Positions 23,453 to 35,689 of a stretch of 64,000 nucleotides of DNA are shown in pieces. Source of the stretch: Magicicada septendecula. Taxonomy: Eukaryota > Arthropoda > Insecta > Hemiptera > Cicadidae. The notes under the pieces are model-generated. The model saw only the letters and a list, made by a program, of their open reading frames with translations, did not search any database and was not told where the DNA came from. Both the position numbers and the translations under genes were made by a program. The stretch spans positions 254,241,542 through 254,305,541 of the forward strand of contig CM068375.1 of the NCBI GenBank assembly GCA_034769895.1. Direction: 5' to 3'. Each line of letters begins with the position of its first letter. The stretch's first letter is position 1.

Positions 23453-23668
23453 ATGACACAGATCCTTTGTCACAAATTTCTGAGGTGGGGTGAAGCTACG
23501 TCACCCGGCTATTGTTTGGTTGTTTACAGTTTCAACAACACATTCCTCGTCGCTGGCGTAATCAAGGATCGTCGCTTTTATCTCAATAAACGACACGGTT
23601 TTTTGCTGGTTTTCATGTTTTTTGCTATGAAACAGTCAGAATCTTGTCAATTCGATTTTACATTATAA
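23453..23668 (+). CDS. 71-aa small protein, copy 5
   Basis: Identical in sequence to copy 1. TATAAAAG at 23386. Confidence 0.45.
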   Translation: MTQILCHKFLRWGEATSPGYCLVVYSFNNTFLVAGVIKDRRFYLNKRHGFLLVFMFFAMKQSESCQFDFTL

Positions 23669-25948
23669 AATATTTGTATAGTTCACTCACTGTATATTTA
23701 CAAGGATTATTCAAGGTTTATTTAATTTTGACCAAATTACTACAAATGAAGGAATACAATATTTATGGTTTTTTATACCATATTTAGGTTGATTAAAAAT
23801 TGTACCATTACAAAACCCCCTCAATGAAAGATTTTGTGTTGAAGCACAAAAACTTTCATTGACCCTTTCATTCTTCCTAAAGGGATCAGCCAGGATAGGT
23901 CGCCACAACCCCCTTACAATTTATATAAAAGAAAGCAACAACTCACCCGTGGTCTGATGATGATGACAGTACCTACATGACCTTACTGGACTTCTCCTTC
24001 GAGATCCCAACACCATAAGGCCACTTAGGCGCGTAACGCCCCTGCTCTGACGCTCTCGGCCAGCTCAGGACCGCTGTCATATCACCAAACACTGAAACAA
24101 TAAATGAAAAATATTAAAATAGTGACTTGGTAAATTACTCTATCCTTAACTGATCTGGTTCCCCTTAGCTAGGTGCTGGTTTGTGATGATAAGCACTGGG
24201 TTTGCTTGAAATACTACTAAAATATAATTACAAAAATGTAACGCACAAGAATTATATAGAATTTCCCTTCTCAATATGGACTACCCTGAATTAATAAATT
24301 GTTTCGATTCCCATCGATAATATTTAACTCTTTCCATTTTATAATTAGTATAATTATAAAAGAAACACATTGATATAAAAGAATTAAATTATAATTGAAA
24401 ATATGGAAATCCCCCTATAAATCTCCCAAACATGGAGAAAAACAAATGACAGAAAAACAAAATAATTAATAAATCTGTATGGTATTATTTATTCATAAAT
24501 CTTATTGAGTTGTTAAATTAAAATTATTATTATTATTATTATTATTAACAGGTAATAGTTGTTATTGACAGCGCCAATTATATTTATCCCTTCATACACA
24601 CTATTTCCATAAATCATGTTAAAATTTCATAACATAACTACATAATACATGATAATACATTGATACATCAATACACATGATCATTATATTAATACATTTT
24701 AAATTCATATTTAATCTTGATTAAGATTTGCATTTAAATTTACATATTCTATTTAAAGTTTCATTTACAATCATTTAAAAATTACAATTTCGATTAATTA
24801 ATTAATTAGACATCAATTATTATAATATTATTACTTCACATTTATTATTAATATTCATATTATTATTATTACTTCATCATTCATTTTTCATTACCTCTCT
24901 ACTCTGAATTTTCTACCTCACTAACTACCTAACCTTTCACCTTCTAATCATTGTTTAGTCTGGGTGACTCCTATATTCACTATGTCTTTACTTATTGTAA
25001 TCTTACTCACCTCCTTCTAACTAACAACCAAATTTACCTATCATGACACCAATATCTCAATCATAAACACCTTTACTAATTTCATTTAAATCCTATGGCC
25101 CCGCTCGTCTTTGCACAGAGATGGGTGTTCCCTAACTGGCTATATACATCCATAATTTTTTTCCCTTCCATAAAATTCGGCAAACACTCCCTAAAACTAC
25201 GCTATTACCTGCCACAACACTATACGTTGGCTACTCCTTATCACCTCACCCCCACTACAAAATATCATCAACAACAAATATATGTTTATACCTTGACTTT
25301 ACTCACCTCTACAAATAATCACTAACTACTGTGTCCCTACCTATCTAATATTTTCTTTGTATTATTTACTTCAAAATTCTTAACTATCTAACTCCCTTTA
25401 CATTAATTACATAACACACATGCTTCTATTTATACCCAGGCTCTATTCCTGTTTACACTTACTGTAATCATTGACAATTATCTTATAAATTCATCTCTCA
25501 CCTACTCATAACAGTACATCTCAACATTCCAATATATATTCTTCTTTGATCATTTATCTAATTATTATTCATTAATAATTACCTTCATTACAAAATAAAT
25601 AATACTTTATCTTCATTAATAGAAACTTTCTATTCCAATTAATAATTTCAGTTAGTACAACTTTCTTTTGTACTATTTTAATTCAATATTTGACCTTTAA
25701 ATATTATTCATTTGTTTAATTAAATAAAACATGTTAATAATTAAAATACATAATAACTGGTGTACACAAAATATACCTGTAATACAACATCAAAAATACA
25801 TAAATACATTGATATAAATACATTTAATACAATGAAAAATATACACTCCAAACACATTATTTTGTTATTTATCAAACTCAGTCCATATGCAGTCCAATTC
25901 AATACCACTTTTCACATATATTTATTGTTCATTACACAATACAACAGT

Positions 25949-27253
25949 CTATCCTCCATCGTTGAATAACAACCGAATCTTAGGTCTATTTAATTTATTT
26001 TCTAATAAAAACATTTTATGATTAGAAACATTATAATCATATTCATATATTAAACAATTATCAAACAAATATCTCAAGTCACGATCGAGTAGGGTTCTGT
26101 CTATCTCGGTAATATCATATGTTATAATTTGGTTAGTCATCTTGTAATTATCCTCATAATTTTCTACTACAGGTAAGTACTTAATACCATTATTCTCATC
26201 ATTTATTGTTATTTCAATATCATTGTTACTATAAGGTAAGTATTCATTATTTCCATCCACCGTATCTATGCCTAACCTCTCTACCAATTCTCTGTACTTT
26301 CTATTTACTTTAAAAAATTTTATTACTTTCTTTTTCTCACAATACCTCTCTACACTTTCTTTCTTAATATAATTCTCATCATAACACCAAGTTACACTTT
26401 CTCTTTCCAAATATGCAGGGGTCCCTAACAGAAAATTATTGCACCACTTATTAGGTACACAAAAACACCAAGAAATTTTATTTGTAGACCTATCGTCTCC
26501 CAAATATATATTAAAGGAACTCTTGTCCTTATAAAAAATACGTGAAGACTTTTCTTCACCCCCTAACACAACATCAAAAGAAAATTCTACCCCCTGCATC
26601 CCTTGTACAAAAATACTTTCTCCCAACTGTCTTTCTGACTCAATACACTCAAACACCTCATTATCACTCATAATACTTTCATTATCTTTTTCTAATATTA
26701 TATTCTTACTATCTGTACTATTCTTACTATCTGTAAATTCATTATTCACATTATCATTGTTGTTTACTTTATTAGTCAGTACTTCATTTTTCGTACTGTT
26801 TTCACTACCACTCACCTTCTGGGTTTCTAGTTGACTTAAATTCTTGTCTAATTTTGTGATGACCTTGTCAAACTGCTTAATGAGCTTATCGTGACCTATT
26901 TTAATTTCATGCTTTAGTTCATTGAACTTGATATCAGGACTATCAAATTTGTCACTTTGTTTATCAAACTTGTCATTCAATTTTGTAAATTTGATATTAG
27001 AATCGCTTTTTTGCTCATCTAATTTTTTGTCTAATTTTAATAGTAATTGCATCATGGCACTACTTTCATCTGTTTTATTTTCTGGACTAACTGACATGGA
27101 TGTAGAGACCTTCTCGGTTTCTACATATACAACAGATACAGGTGTATCTGCTTCGTCAATCTGACTAATTTGAGTTGGCTGAACATCCATTTCACTAGTT
27201 AAATTTACATCAGCTGTACTGATTTCTATTTCAATATTATCCTTATTACTCAT
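25949..27253 (-). CDS. 434-aa coiled-coil protein, copy 6
   Basis: Full length and open. It has E209Q without E353K, plus N373T. It is the right-hand limit of the run of E209Q copies (units 3-6). Confidence 0.75.
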   Translation of the reverse strand: MSNKDNIEIEISTADVNLTSEMDVQPTQISQIDEADTPVSVVYVETEKVSTSMSVSPENKTDESSAMMQLLLKLDKKLDEQKSDSNIKFTKLNDKFDKQSDKFDSPDIKFNELKHEIKIGHDKLIKQFDKVITKLDKNLSQLETQKVSGSENSTKNEVLTNKVNNNDNVNNEFTDSKNSTDSKNIILEKDNESIMSDNEVFECIESERQLGESIFVQGMQGVEFSFDVVLGGEEKSSRIFYKDKSSFNIYLGDDRSTNKISWCFCVPNKWCNNFLLGTPAYLERESVTWCYDENYIKKESVERYCEKKKVIKFFKVNRKYRELVERLGIDTVDGNNEYLPYSNNDIEITINDENNGIKYLPVVENYEDNYKMTNQIITYDITEIDRTLLDRDLRYLFDNCLIYEYDYNVSNHKMFLLENKLNRPKIRLLFNDGG

Positions 27254-28302
27254 GTTCACAATTGTATGTTACTAAAACATATATGTTTATAACCTAAAAT
27301 TTTAACCTTACCTTGCGCACGTGTTACGTACTTTAGCGCTATTACCTCAGGTAGTTATTTCACAACCGGTAGGTATACTCTATATAAAATTATGTTTTAT
27401 GTCGAGTCCCTGGACGGCACGCACCATCTGTAACTACTTGTCCCTGTTATTAAGGGCGCAATCTGTAACTACTTGTTTTTTATCGTTTAATTAGTTACCA
27501 TAAAAATTGTATGTTAAGAGATTACGTTCACTTTGTAAACCGGACGCCATGTTGTCAAATTGAGCAACTGTATATAAATTTACTAGTCGGGCCAGGATTC
27601 GTGCAACACGAACCATGTTTGTGAAATATACCACCTGAAATAAATGAACACTAGATAACATATATAAGTTATTTTTATTTTAAGCTTTACTCTCCATACA
27701 TATTATTGACTCGAATATTTCCCAGCAAAACAATTATAACCCTCCAAAAACATGTAATACAAAATATGTAAATATTAGTTGATTATATCATAGTTGATTA
27801 AACATAAAACACTTTCGCACAACCCAGCATAATTTATATCACTCTCTCTCTCTCACGCTGGTACAATTTCTTACTTTCTTTTAATGAGCTCATTCTTTTA
27901 AAATCTTAATATTGAGTGAATTGAATTTTATTTTGGTCATTATTGTGAAATTATGTTTTATTTGAAATTTAAAAAAAATAGGATGTTGGAACGTTCTCAC
28001 CAAATTATTGTATAAGTCTCATCGCACTTCTAGGGTCGTCGCTATCTGCACAATCGGTAAAGTTTTACATCACTTTACGGCCACACTGTCGTGTCGGCCC
28101 ACGAAAATGCCTCGGACCGATTCTATACGCAAGATTTCACGGACGATCCATCGGCCGATGACACCTGTACAAGTCTGTTAACGTCCATCACAACATTTCC
28201 GATATTTTATACCGTTCATTAACCACATTTAGTGGTATAAAAGTTAAAATTCACTCTTCGTGAACGGGTTGCCGGCCGGCTGCGATCACGTTCCCTGTTG
28301 AA

Positions 28303-28518
28303 ATGACACAGATCCTTTGTCACAAATTTCTGAGGTGGGGTGAAGCTACGTCACCCGGCTATTGTTTGGTTGTTTACAGTTTTAACAACACATTCCTCGT
28401 CGCTGGCGTAATCAAGGATCGTCGCTTTTATCTCAATAAACGACACGGTTTTTTGCTGGTTTTCATGTTTTTTGCTATGAAACAGTCAGAATCTTGTCAA
28501 TTCGATTTTACATTATAA
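28303..28518 (+). CDS. 71-aa small protein, copy 6
   Basis: One silent change (Phe27 TTC to TTT, near 28382). The protein is unchanged. Confidence 0.45.
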   Translation: MTQILCHKFLRWGEATSPGYCLVVYSFNNTFLVAGVIKDRRFYLNKRHGFLLVFMFFAMKQSESCQFDFTL

Positions 28519-30818
28519 AATATTTGTATAGTTCACTCACTGTATATTTACAAGGATTATTCAAGGTTATTTAATTTTGACCAAATTACTACAAATGAAG
28601 GAATACAATATTTATGGTTTTTTATACCATATTTAGGTTGATTAAAAATTGTACCATTACAAAACCCCCTCAATGAAAGATTTTGTGTTGAAGCACAAAA
28701 ACTTTCATTGACCCTTTCATTCTTCCTAAAGGGATCAGCCAGGATAGGTCGCCACAACCCCCTTACAATTTATATAAAAGAAAGCAACAACTCACCCGTG
28801 GTCTGATGATGATGACAGTACCTACATGACCTTACTGGACTTCTCCTTCGAGATCCCAACACCATAAGGCCACTTAGGCGCGTAACGCCCCTGCTCTGAC
28901 GCTCTCGGCCAGCTCAGGACCGCTGTCATATCACCAAACACTGAAACAATAAATGAAAAATATTAAAATAGTGACTTGGTAAATTACTCTATCCTTAACT
29001 GATCTGGTTCCCCTTAGCTAGGTGCTGGTTTGTGATGATAAGCACTGGGTTTGCTTGAAATACTACTAAAATATAATTACAAAAATGTAACGCACAAGAA
29101 TTATATAGAATTTCCCTTCTCAATATGGACTACCCTGAATTAATAAATTGTTTCGATTCCCATCGATAATATTTAACTCTTTCCATTTTATAATTAGTAT
29201 AATTATAAAAGAAACACATTGATATAAAAGAATTAAATTATAATTGAAAATATGGAAATCCCCCTATAAATCTCCCAAACATGGAGAAAAACAAATGACA
29301 GAAAAACAAAATAATTAATAAATCTGTATGGTATTATTTATTCATAAATCTTATTGAATTGTTAAATTAAAATTATTATTATTATTATTTAAAATTATTA
29401 TTATTATTATTATTATTAACAGGTAATAGTTGTTATTGACAGCGCCAATTATATTTATCCCTTCATACACACTATTTCCATAAATCATGTTAAAATTTCA
29501 TAACATAACTACATAATACATGATAATACATTGATACATCAATACACATGATCATTATATTAATACATTTTAAATTCATATTTAATCTTGATTAAGATTT
29601 GCATTTAAATTTACATATTCTATTTAAAGTTTCATTTAAATCATTTAAAAATTACAATTTCGATTAATTAATTAATTAGACATCAATTATTATAATATTA
29701 TTATTTCACATTTATTATTAATATTCATATTATTATTATTACTTCATCATTCATTTTTCATTACCTCTCTACTCTGAATTTTCTACCTCACTAACTACCT
29801 AACCTTTCACCTTCTAATCATTGTTTAGTCTGGGTGACTCCTATATTCACTATGTCTTTACTTATTGTAATCTTACTCACCTCCTTCTAACTAACAACCA
29901 GATTTACCTATCATGACACCAATATCTCAATCATAAACACCTTTACTAATTTCATTTAAATCCTATGGCCCCGCTCGTCTTTGCACAGAGATGGGTGTTC
30001 CCTAACTGGCTATATACATCCATAATTTTTTTCCCTTCCATAAAATTCGGCAAACACTCCCTAAAACTACGCTATTACCTGCCACAACACTATACGTTGG
30101 CTACTCCTTATCACCTCACCCCCACTACAAAATATCATCAACAACAAATATATGTTTATACCTTGACTTTACTCACCTCTACAAATAATCACTAACTACT
30201 GTGTCCCTACCTATCTAATATTTTCTTTGTATTATTTACTTCAAAATTCTTAACTATCTAACTCCCTTTACATTAATTACATAACACACATGCTTCTATT
30301 TATACCCAGGCTCTATTCCTGTTTACACTTACTGTAATCATTGACAATTATCTTATAAATTCATCTCTCACCTACTCATAACAGTACATCTCAACATTCC
30401 AATATATATTCTTCTTTGATCATTTATCTAATTATTATTCATTAATAATTACCTTCATTACAAAATAAATAATACTTTATCTTCATTAATAGAAACTTTC
30501 TATTCCAATTAATAATTTCAGTTAGTACAACTTTCTTTTGTACTATTTTAATTCAATATTTGACCTTTAAATATTATTCATTTGTTTAATTAAATAAAAC
30601 ATGTTAATAATTAAAATACATAATAACTGGTGTACACAAAATATACCTGTAATACAACATCAAAAATACATAAATACATTGATATAAATACATTTAATAC
30701 AATGAAAAATATACACTCCAAACACATTATTTTGTTATTTATCAAACTCAGTCCATATGCAGTCCAATTCAATACCACTTTTCACATATATTTATTGTTC
30801 ATTACACAATACAACAGT

Positions 30819-32123
30819 CTATCCTCCATCGTTGAATAACAACCGAATCTTAGGTCTATTTAATTTATTTTCTAATAAAAACATTTTATGATTAGAAACA
30901 TTATAATCATATTCATATATTAAACAATTATCAAACAAATATCTCAAGTCACGATCGAGTAGGGTTCTGTCTATCTCGGTAATATCATATGTTATAATTT
31001 GGTTATTCATCTTGTAATTATCCTCATAATTTTCTACTACAGGTAAGTACTTAATACCATTATTCTCATCATTTATTGTTATTTCAATATCATTGTTACT
31101 ATAAGGTAAGTATTCATTATTTCCATCCACCGTATCTATGCCTAAACTCTCTACCAATTCTCTGTACTTTCTATTTACTTTAAAAAATTTTATTACTTTC
31201 TTTTTCTCACAATACCTCTCTACACTTTCTTTCTTAATATAATTCTCATCATAACACCAAGTTACACTTTCTCTTTCCAAATATGCAGGGGTCCCTAACA
31301 GAAAATTATTGCACCACTTATTAGGTACACAAAAACACCAAGAAATTTTATTTGTAGACCTATCGTCTCCCAAATATATATTAAAGGAACTCTTGTCCTT
31401 ATAAAAAATACGTGAAGACTTTTCTTCACCCCCTAACACAACATCAAAAGAAAATTCTACCCCCTGCATCCCTTGTACAAAAATACTTTCTCCCAACTCT
31501 CTTTCTGACTCAATACACTCAAACACCTCATTATCACTCATAATACTTTCATTATCTTTTTCTAATATTATATTCTTACTATCTGTACTATTCTTACTAT
31601 CTGTAAATTCATTATTCACATTATCATTGTTGTTTACTTTATTAGTCAGTACTTCATTTTTCGTACTGTTTTCACTACCACTCACCTTCTGGGTTTCTAG
31701 TTGACTTAAATTCTTGTCTAATTTTGTGATGACCTTGTCAAACTGCTTAATGAGCTTATCGTGACCTATTTTAATTTCATGCTTTAGTTCATTGAACTTG
31801 ATATCAGGACTATCAAATTTGTCACTTTGTTTATCAAACTTGTCATTCAATTTTGTAAATTTGATATTAGAATCGCTTTTTTGCTCATCTAATTTTTTGT
31901 CTAATTTTAATAGTAATTGCATCATGGCACTACTTTCATCTGTTTTATTTTCTGGACTAACTGACATGGATGTAGAGACCTTCTCGGTTTCTACATATAC
32001 AACAGATACAGGTGTATCTGCTTCGTCAATCTGACTAATTTGAGTTGGCTGAACATCCATTTCACTAGTTAAATTTACATCAGCTGTACTGATTTCTATT
32101 TCAATATTATCCTTATTACTCAT
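30819..32123 (-). CDS. 434-aa coiled-coil protein, copy 7
   Basis: Full length and open. The only replacement relative to copy 2 is R326S, in the basic KYRELVERLG stretch. Confidence 0.75.
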   Translation of the reverse strand: MSNKDNIEIEISTADVNLTSEMDVQPTQISQIDEADTPVSVVYVETEKVSTSMSVSPENKTDESSAMMQLLLKLDKKLDEQKSDSNIKFTKLNDKFDKQSDKFDSPDIKFNELKHEIKIGHDKLIKQFDKVITKLDKNLSQLETQKVSGSENSTKNEVLTNKVNNNDNVNNEFTDSKNSTDSKNIILEKDNESIMSDNEVFECIESERELGESIFVQGMQGVEFSFDVVLGGEEKSSRIFYKDKSSFNIYLGDDRSTNKISWCFCVPNKWCNNFLLGTPAYLERESVTWCYDENYIKKESVERYCEKKKVIKFFKVNRKYRELVESLGIDTVDGNNEYLPYSNNDIEITINDENNGIKYLPVVENYEDNYKMNNQIITYDITEIDRTLLDRDLRYLFDNCLIYEYDYNVSNHKMFLLENKLNRPKIRLLFNDGG

Positions 32124-33171
32124 GTTCACAATTGTATGTTACTAAAACATATATGTCTATAACCTAAAATTTTAACCTTACCTTGCGCACGTGTTACATA
32201 CTTTAGCGCTATTACCTCAGGTAGTTATTTCACAACCGGTAGGTATACTCTATATAAAATTATGTTTTATGTCGAGTCCCTGGACGGCACGCACCATCTG
32301 TAACTACTTGTCCCTGTTATTAAGGGCGCAATCTGTAACTACTTGTTTTTTATCGTTTAATTAGTTACCATAAAAATTGTATGTTAAGAGATTACGTTCA
32401 CTTTGTAAACCGGACGCCATGTTGTCAAATTGAGCAACTGTATATAAATTTACTAGTCGGGCCAGGATTCGTGCAACACGAACCATGTTTGTGAAATATA
32501 CCACCTGAAATAAATGAACACTAGATAACATATATAAGTTATTTTTATTTTAAGCTTTACTCTCCATACATATTATTGACTCGAATATTTCCCAGCAAAA
32601 CAATTATAACCCTCCAAAAACATGTAATACAAAATATGTAAATATTAGTTGATTATATCATAGTTGATTAAACATAAAACACTTTCGCACAACCCAGCAT
32701 AATATATATCACTCTCTCTCTCTCACGCTGGTACAATTTCTTACTTTCTTTTAATGAGCTCATTCTTTTAAAATCTTAATATTGAGTGAATTGAATTTTA
32801 TTTTGGTCATTATTGTGAAATTATGTTTTATTTGAAATTTAAAAAAAATAGGATGTTGGAACGTTCTCACCAAATTATTGTATAATTCTCATCGCACTTC
32901 TAGGGTCGTCGCTATCTGCACAATCGGTAAAGTTTTACATCACTTTACGGCCACACTGTCGTGTCGGCCCACGAAAATGCCTCGGACCGATTCTATACGC
33001 AAGATTTCACGGACGATCCATCGGCCGATGACACCTGTACAAGTCTGTTAACGTCCATCACAACATTTCCGATATTTTATACCGTTCATTAACCACATTA
33101 AAGGTATAAAAGTTAAAATTCACTCTTCGTGAACGGGTTGCCGGCCGGCTGCGATCACGTTCCCTGTTGAA

Positions 33172-33387
33172 ATGACACAGATCCTTTGTCACAAATTTCT
33201 GAGGTGGGGTGAAGCTACGTCACCCGGCTATTGTTTGGTTGTTTACAGTTTCAACAACACATTCCTCGTCGCTGGTGTAATCAAGGATCGTCGCTTTTAT
33301 CTCAATAAACGACACGGTTTTTTGCTGGTTTTCATGTTTTTTGCTATGAAACAGTCAGAATCTTGTCAATTCGATTTTACATTATAA
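33172..33387 (+). CDS. 71-aa small protein, copy 7
   Basis: One silent change (Gly35 GGC to GGT, near 33276), at a CpG. The protein is unchanged. The promoter hairpin is altered to CCACATTAAAGG. Confidence 0.45.
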   Translation: MTQILCHKFLRWGEATSPGYCLVVYSFNNTFLVAGVIKDRRFYLNKRHGFLLVFMFFAMKQSESCQFDFTL

Positions 33388-35689
33388 AATATTTGTATAG
33401 TTCACTCACTGTATATTTACAAGGATTATTCAAGGTTTATTTAATTTTGACCAAATTACTACAAATGAAGGAATACAATATTTATGGTTTTTTATACCAT
33501 ATTTAGGTTGATTAAAAATTGTACCATTACAAAACCCCCTCAATGAAAGATTTTGTGTTGAAGCACAAAAACTTTCATTGACCCTTTCATTCTTCCTAAA
33601 GGGATCAGCCAGGATAGGTCGCCACAACCCCCTTACAATTTATATAAAAGAAAACAACAACTCACCCGTGGTCTGATGATGATGACAGTACCTACATGAC
33701 CTTACTGGACTTCTCCTTCGAGATCCCAACACCATAAGGCCACTTAGGCGCGTAACGCCCCTGCTCTGACGCTCTCGGCCAGCTCAGGACCGCTGTCATA
33801 TCACCAAACACTGAAACAATAAATGAAAAATATTAAAATAGTGACTTGGTAAATTACTCTATCCTTAACTGATCTGGTTCCCCTTAGCTAGGTGCTGGTT
33901 TGTGATGATAAGCACTGGGTTTGCTTGAAATACTACTAAAATATAATTACAAAAATGTAACGCACAAGAATTATATAGAATTTCCCTTCTCAATATGGAC
34001 TACCCTGAATTAATAAATTCTTTTGATTCCCATCGATAATATTTAACTCTTTCCATTTTATAATTAGTATAATTATAAAAGAAACACATTGATATAAAAG
34101 AATTAAATTATAATTGAAAATATGGAAATCCCCCTATAAATCTCCCAAACATGGAGAAAAACAAATGACAGAAAAACAAAATAATTAATAAATCTGTATG
34201 GTATTATTTATTCATAAATCTTATTGAATTGTTAAATTAAAATTATTATTATTATTATTTAAAATTATTATTATTATTATTATTATTAACAGGTAATAGT
34301 TGTTATTGACAGCGCCAATTATATTTATCCCTTCATACACACTATTTCCATAAATCATGTTAAAATTTCATAACATAACTACATAATACATGATAATACA
34401 TTGATACATCAATACACATGATCATTATATTAATACATTTTAAATTCATATTTAATCTTGATTAAGATTTGCATTTAAATTTACATATTCTATTTAAAGT
34501 TTCATTTACAATCATTTAAAAATTACAATTTCGATTAATTAATTAATTAGACATCAATTATTATAATATTATTACTTCACATTTATTATTAATATTCATA
34601 TTATTATTATTACTTCATCATTCATTTTTCATTACCTCTCTACTCTGAATTTTCTACCTCACTAACTACCTAACCTTTCACCTTCTAATCATTGTTTAGT
34701 CTGGGTGACTCCTATATTCACTATGTCTTTACTTATTGTAATCTTACTCACCTCCTTCTAACTAACAACCAAATTTACCTATCATGACACCAATATCTCA
34801 ATCATAAACACCTTTACTAATTTCATTTAAATCCTATGGCCCCGCTCGTCTTTGCACAGAGATGGGTGTTCCCTAACTGGCTATATACATCCATAATTTT
34901 TTTCCCTTCCATAAAATTCGGCAAACACTCCCTAAAACTACGCTATTACCTGCCACAACACTATACGTTGGCTACTCCTTATCACCTCACCCCCACTACA
35001 AAATATCATCAACAACAAATATATGTTTATACCTTGACTTTACTCACCTCTACAAATAATCACTAACTACTGTGTCCCTACCTATCTAATATTTTCTTTG
35101 TATTATTTACTTCAAAATTCTTAACTATCTAACTCCCTTTACATTAATTACATAACACACATGCTTCTATTTATACCCAGGCTCTATTCCTGTTTACACT
35201 TACTGTAATCATTGACAATTATCTTATAAATTCATCTCTCACCTACTCATAACAGTACATCTCAACATTCCAATATATATTCTTCTTTGATCATTTATCT
35301 AATTATTATTCATTAATAATTACCTTCATTACAAAATAAATAATACTTTATCTTCATTAATAGAAACTTTCTATTCCAATTAATAATTTCAGTTAGTACA
35401 ACTTTCTTTTGTACTATTTTAATTCAATATTTGACCTTTAAATATTATTCATTTGTTTAATTAAATAAAACATGTTAATAATTAAAATACATAATAACTG
35501 GTGTACACAAAATATACCTGTAATACAACATCAAAAATACATAAATACATTGATATAAATACATTTAATACAATGAAAAATATACACTCCAAACACATTA
35601 TTTTGTTATTTATCAAACTCAGTCCATATGCAGTCCAATTCAATACCACTTTTCACATATATTTATTGTTCATTACACAATACAACAGT

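Larger units (their letters stand above)
19471..24336. repeat. Array unit 5 (type B)
   Basis: 4866 bp. ATT tract at 19657-19696. The palindrome spacer GTG matches unit 2. GAAAGCAAC near 23930 and TTTACAATC near 19915 are B/C markers. The 434-codon gene has E209Q and E353K. Confidence 0.93.
24337..29185. repeat. Array unit 6 (type C)
   Basis: 4849 bp, the shortest complete unit. Uninterrupted (ATT)8 at 24523-24546, TTATTGAGTTG and ACCACATTTAGTGG match unit 3. The gene has E209Q but not E353K, and N373T, which recurs only in unit 8. One T is missing in the CAAGGTTATTTAA stretch near 28562. Confidence 0.93.
29186..34055. repeat. Array unit 7 (type A at left, mosaic further right)
   Basis: 4870 bp. 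ATT tract at 29372-29417. The left third carries A markers shared with unit 4 (TTTAAATC, TTATTTCACA, CCAGATTT). Further right it looks like unit 2: no E209Q or E353K, ATGTCTATAACC near 32152, and AATATATATCAC near 32701. The A marker GAAAACAAC returns near 33650. Private changes include TTACATA near 32196 and loss of the small hairpin near 33093. Confidence 0.92.
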
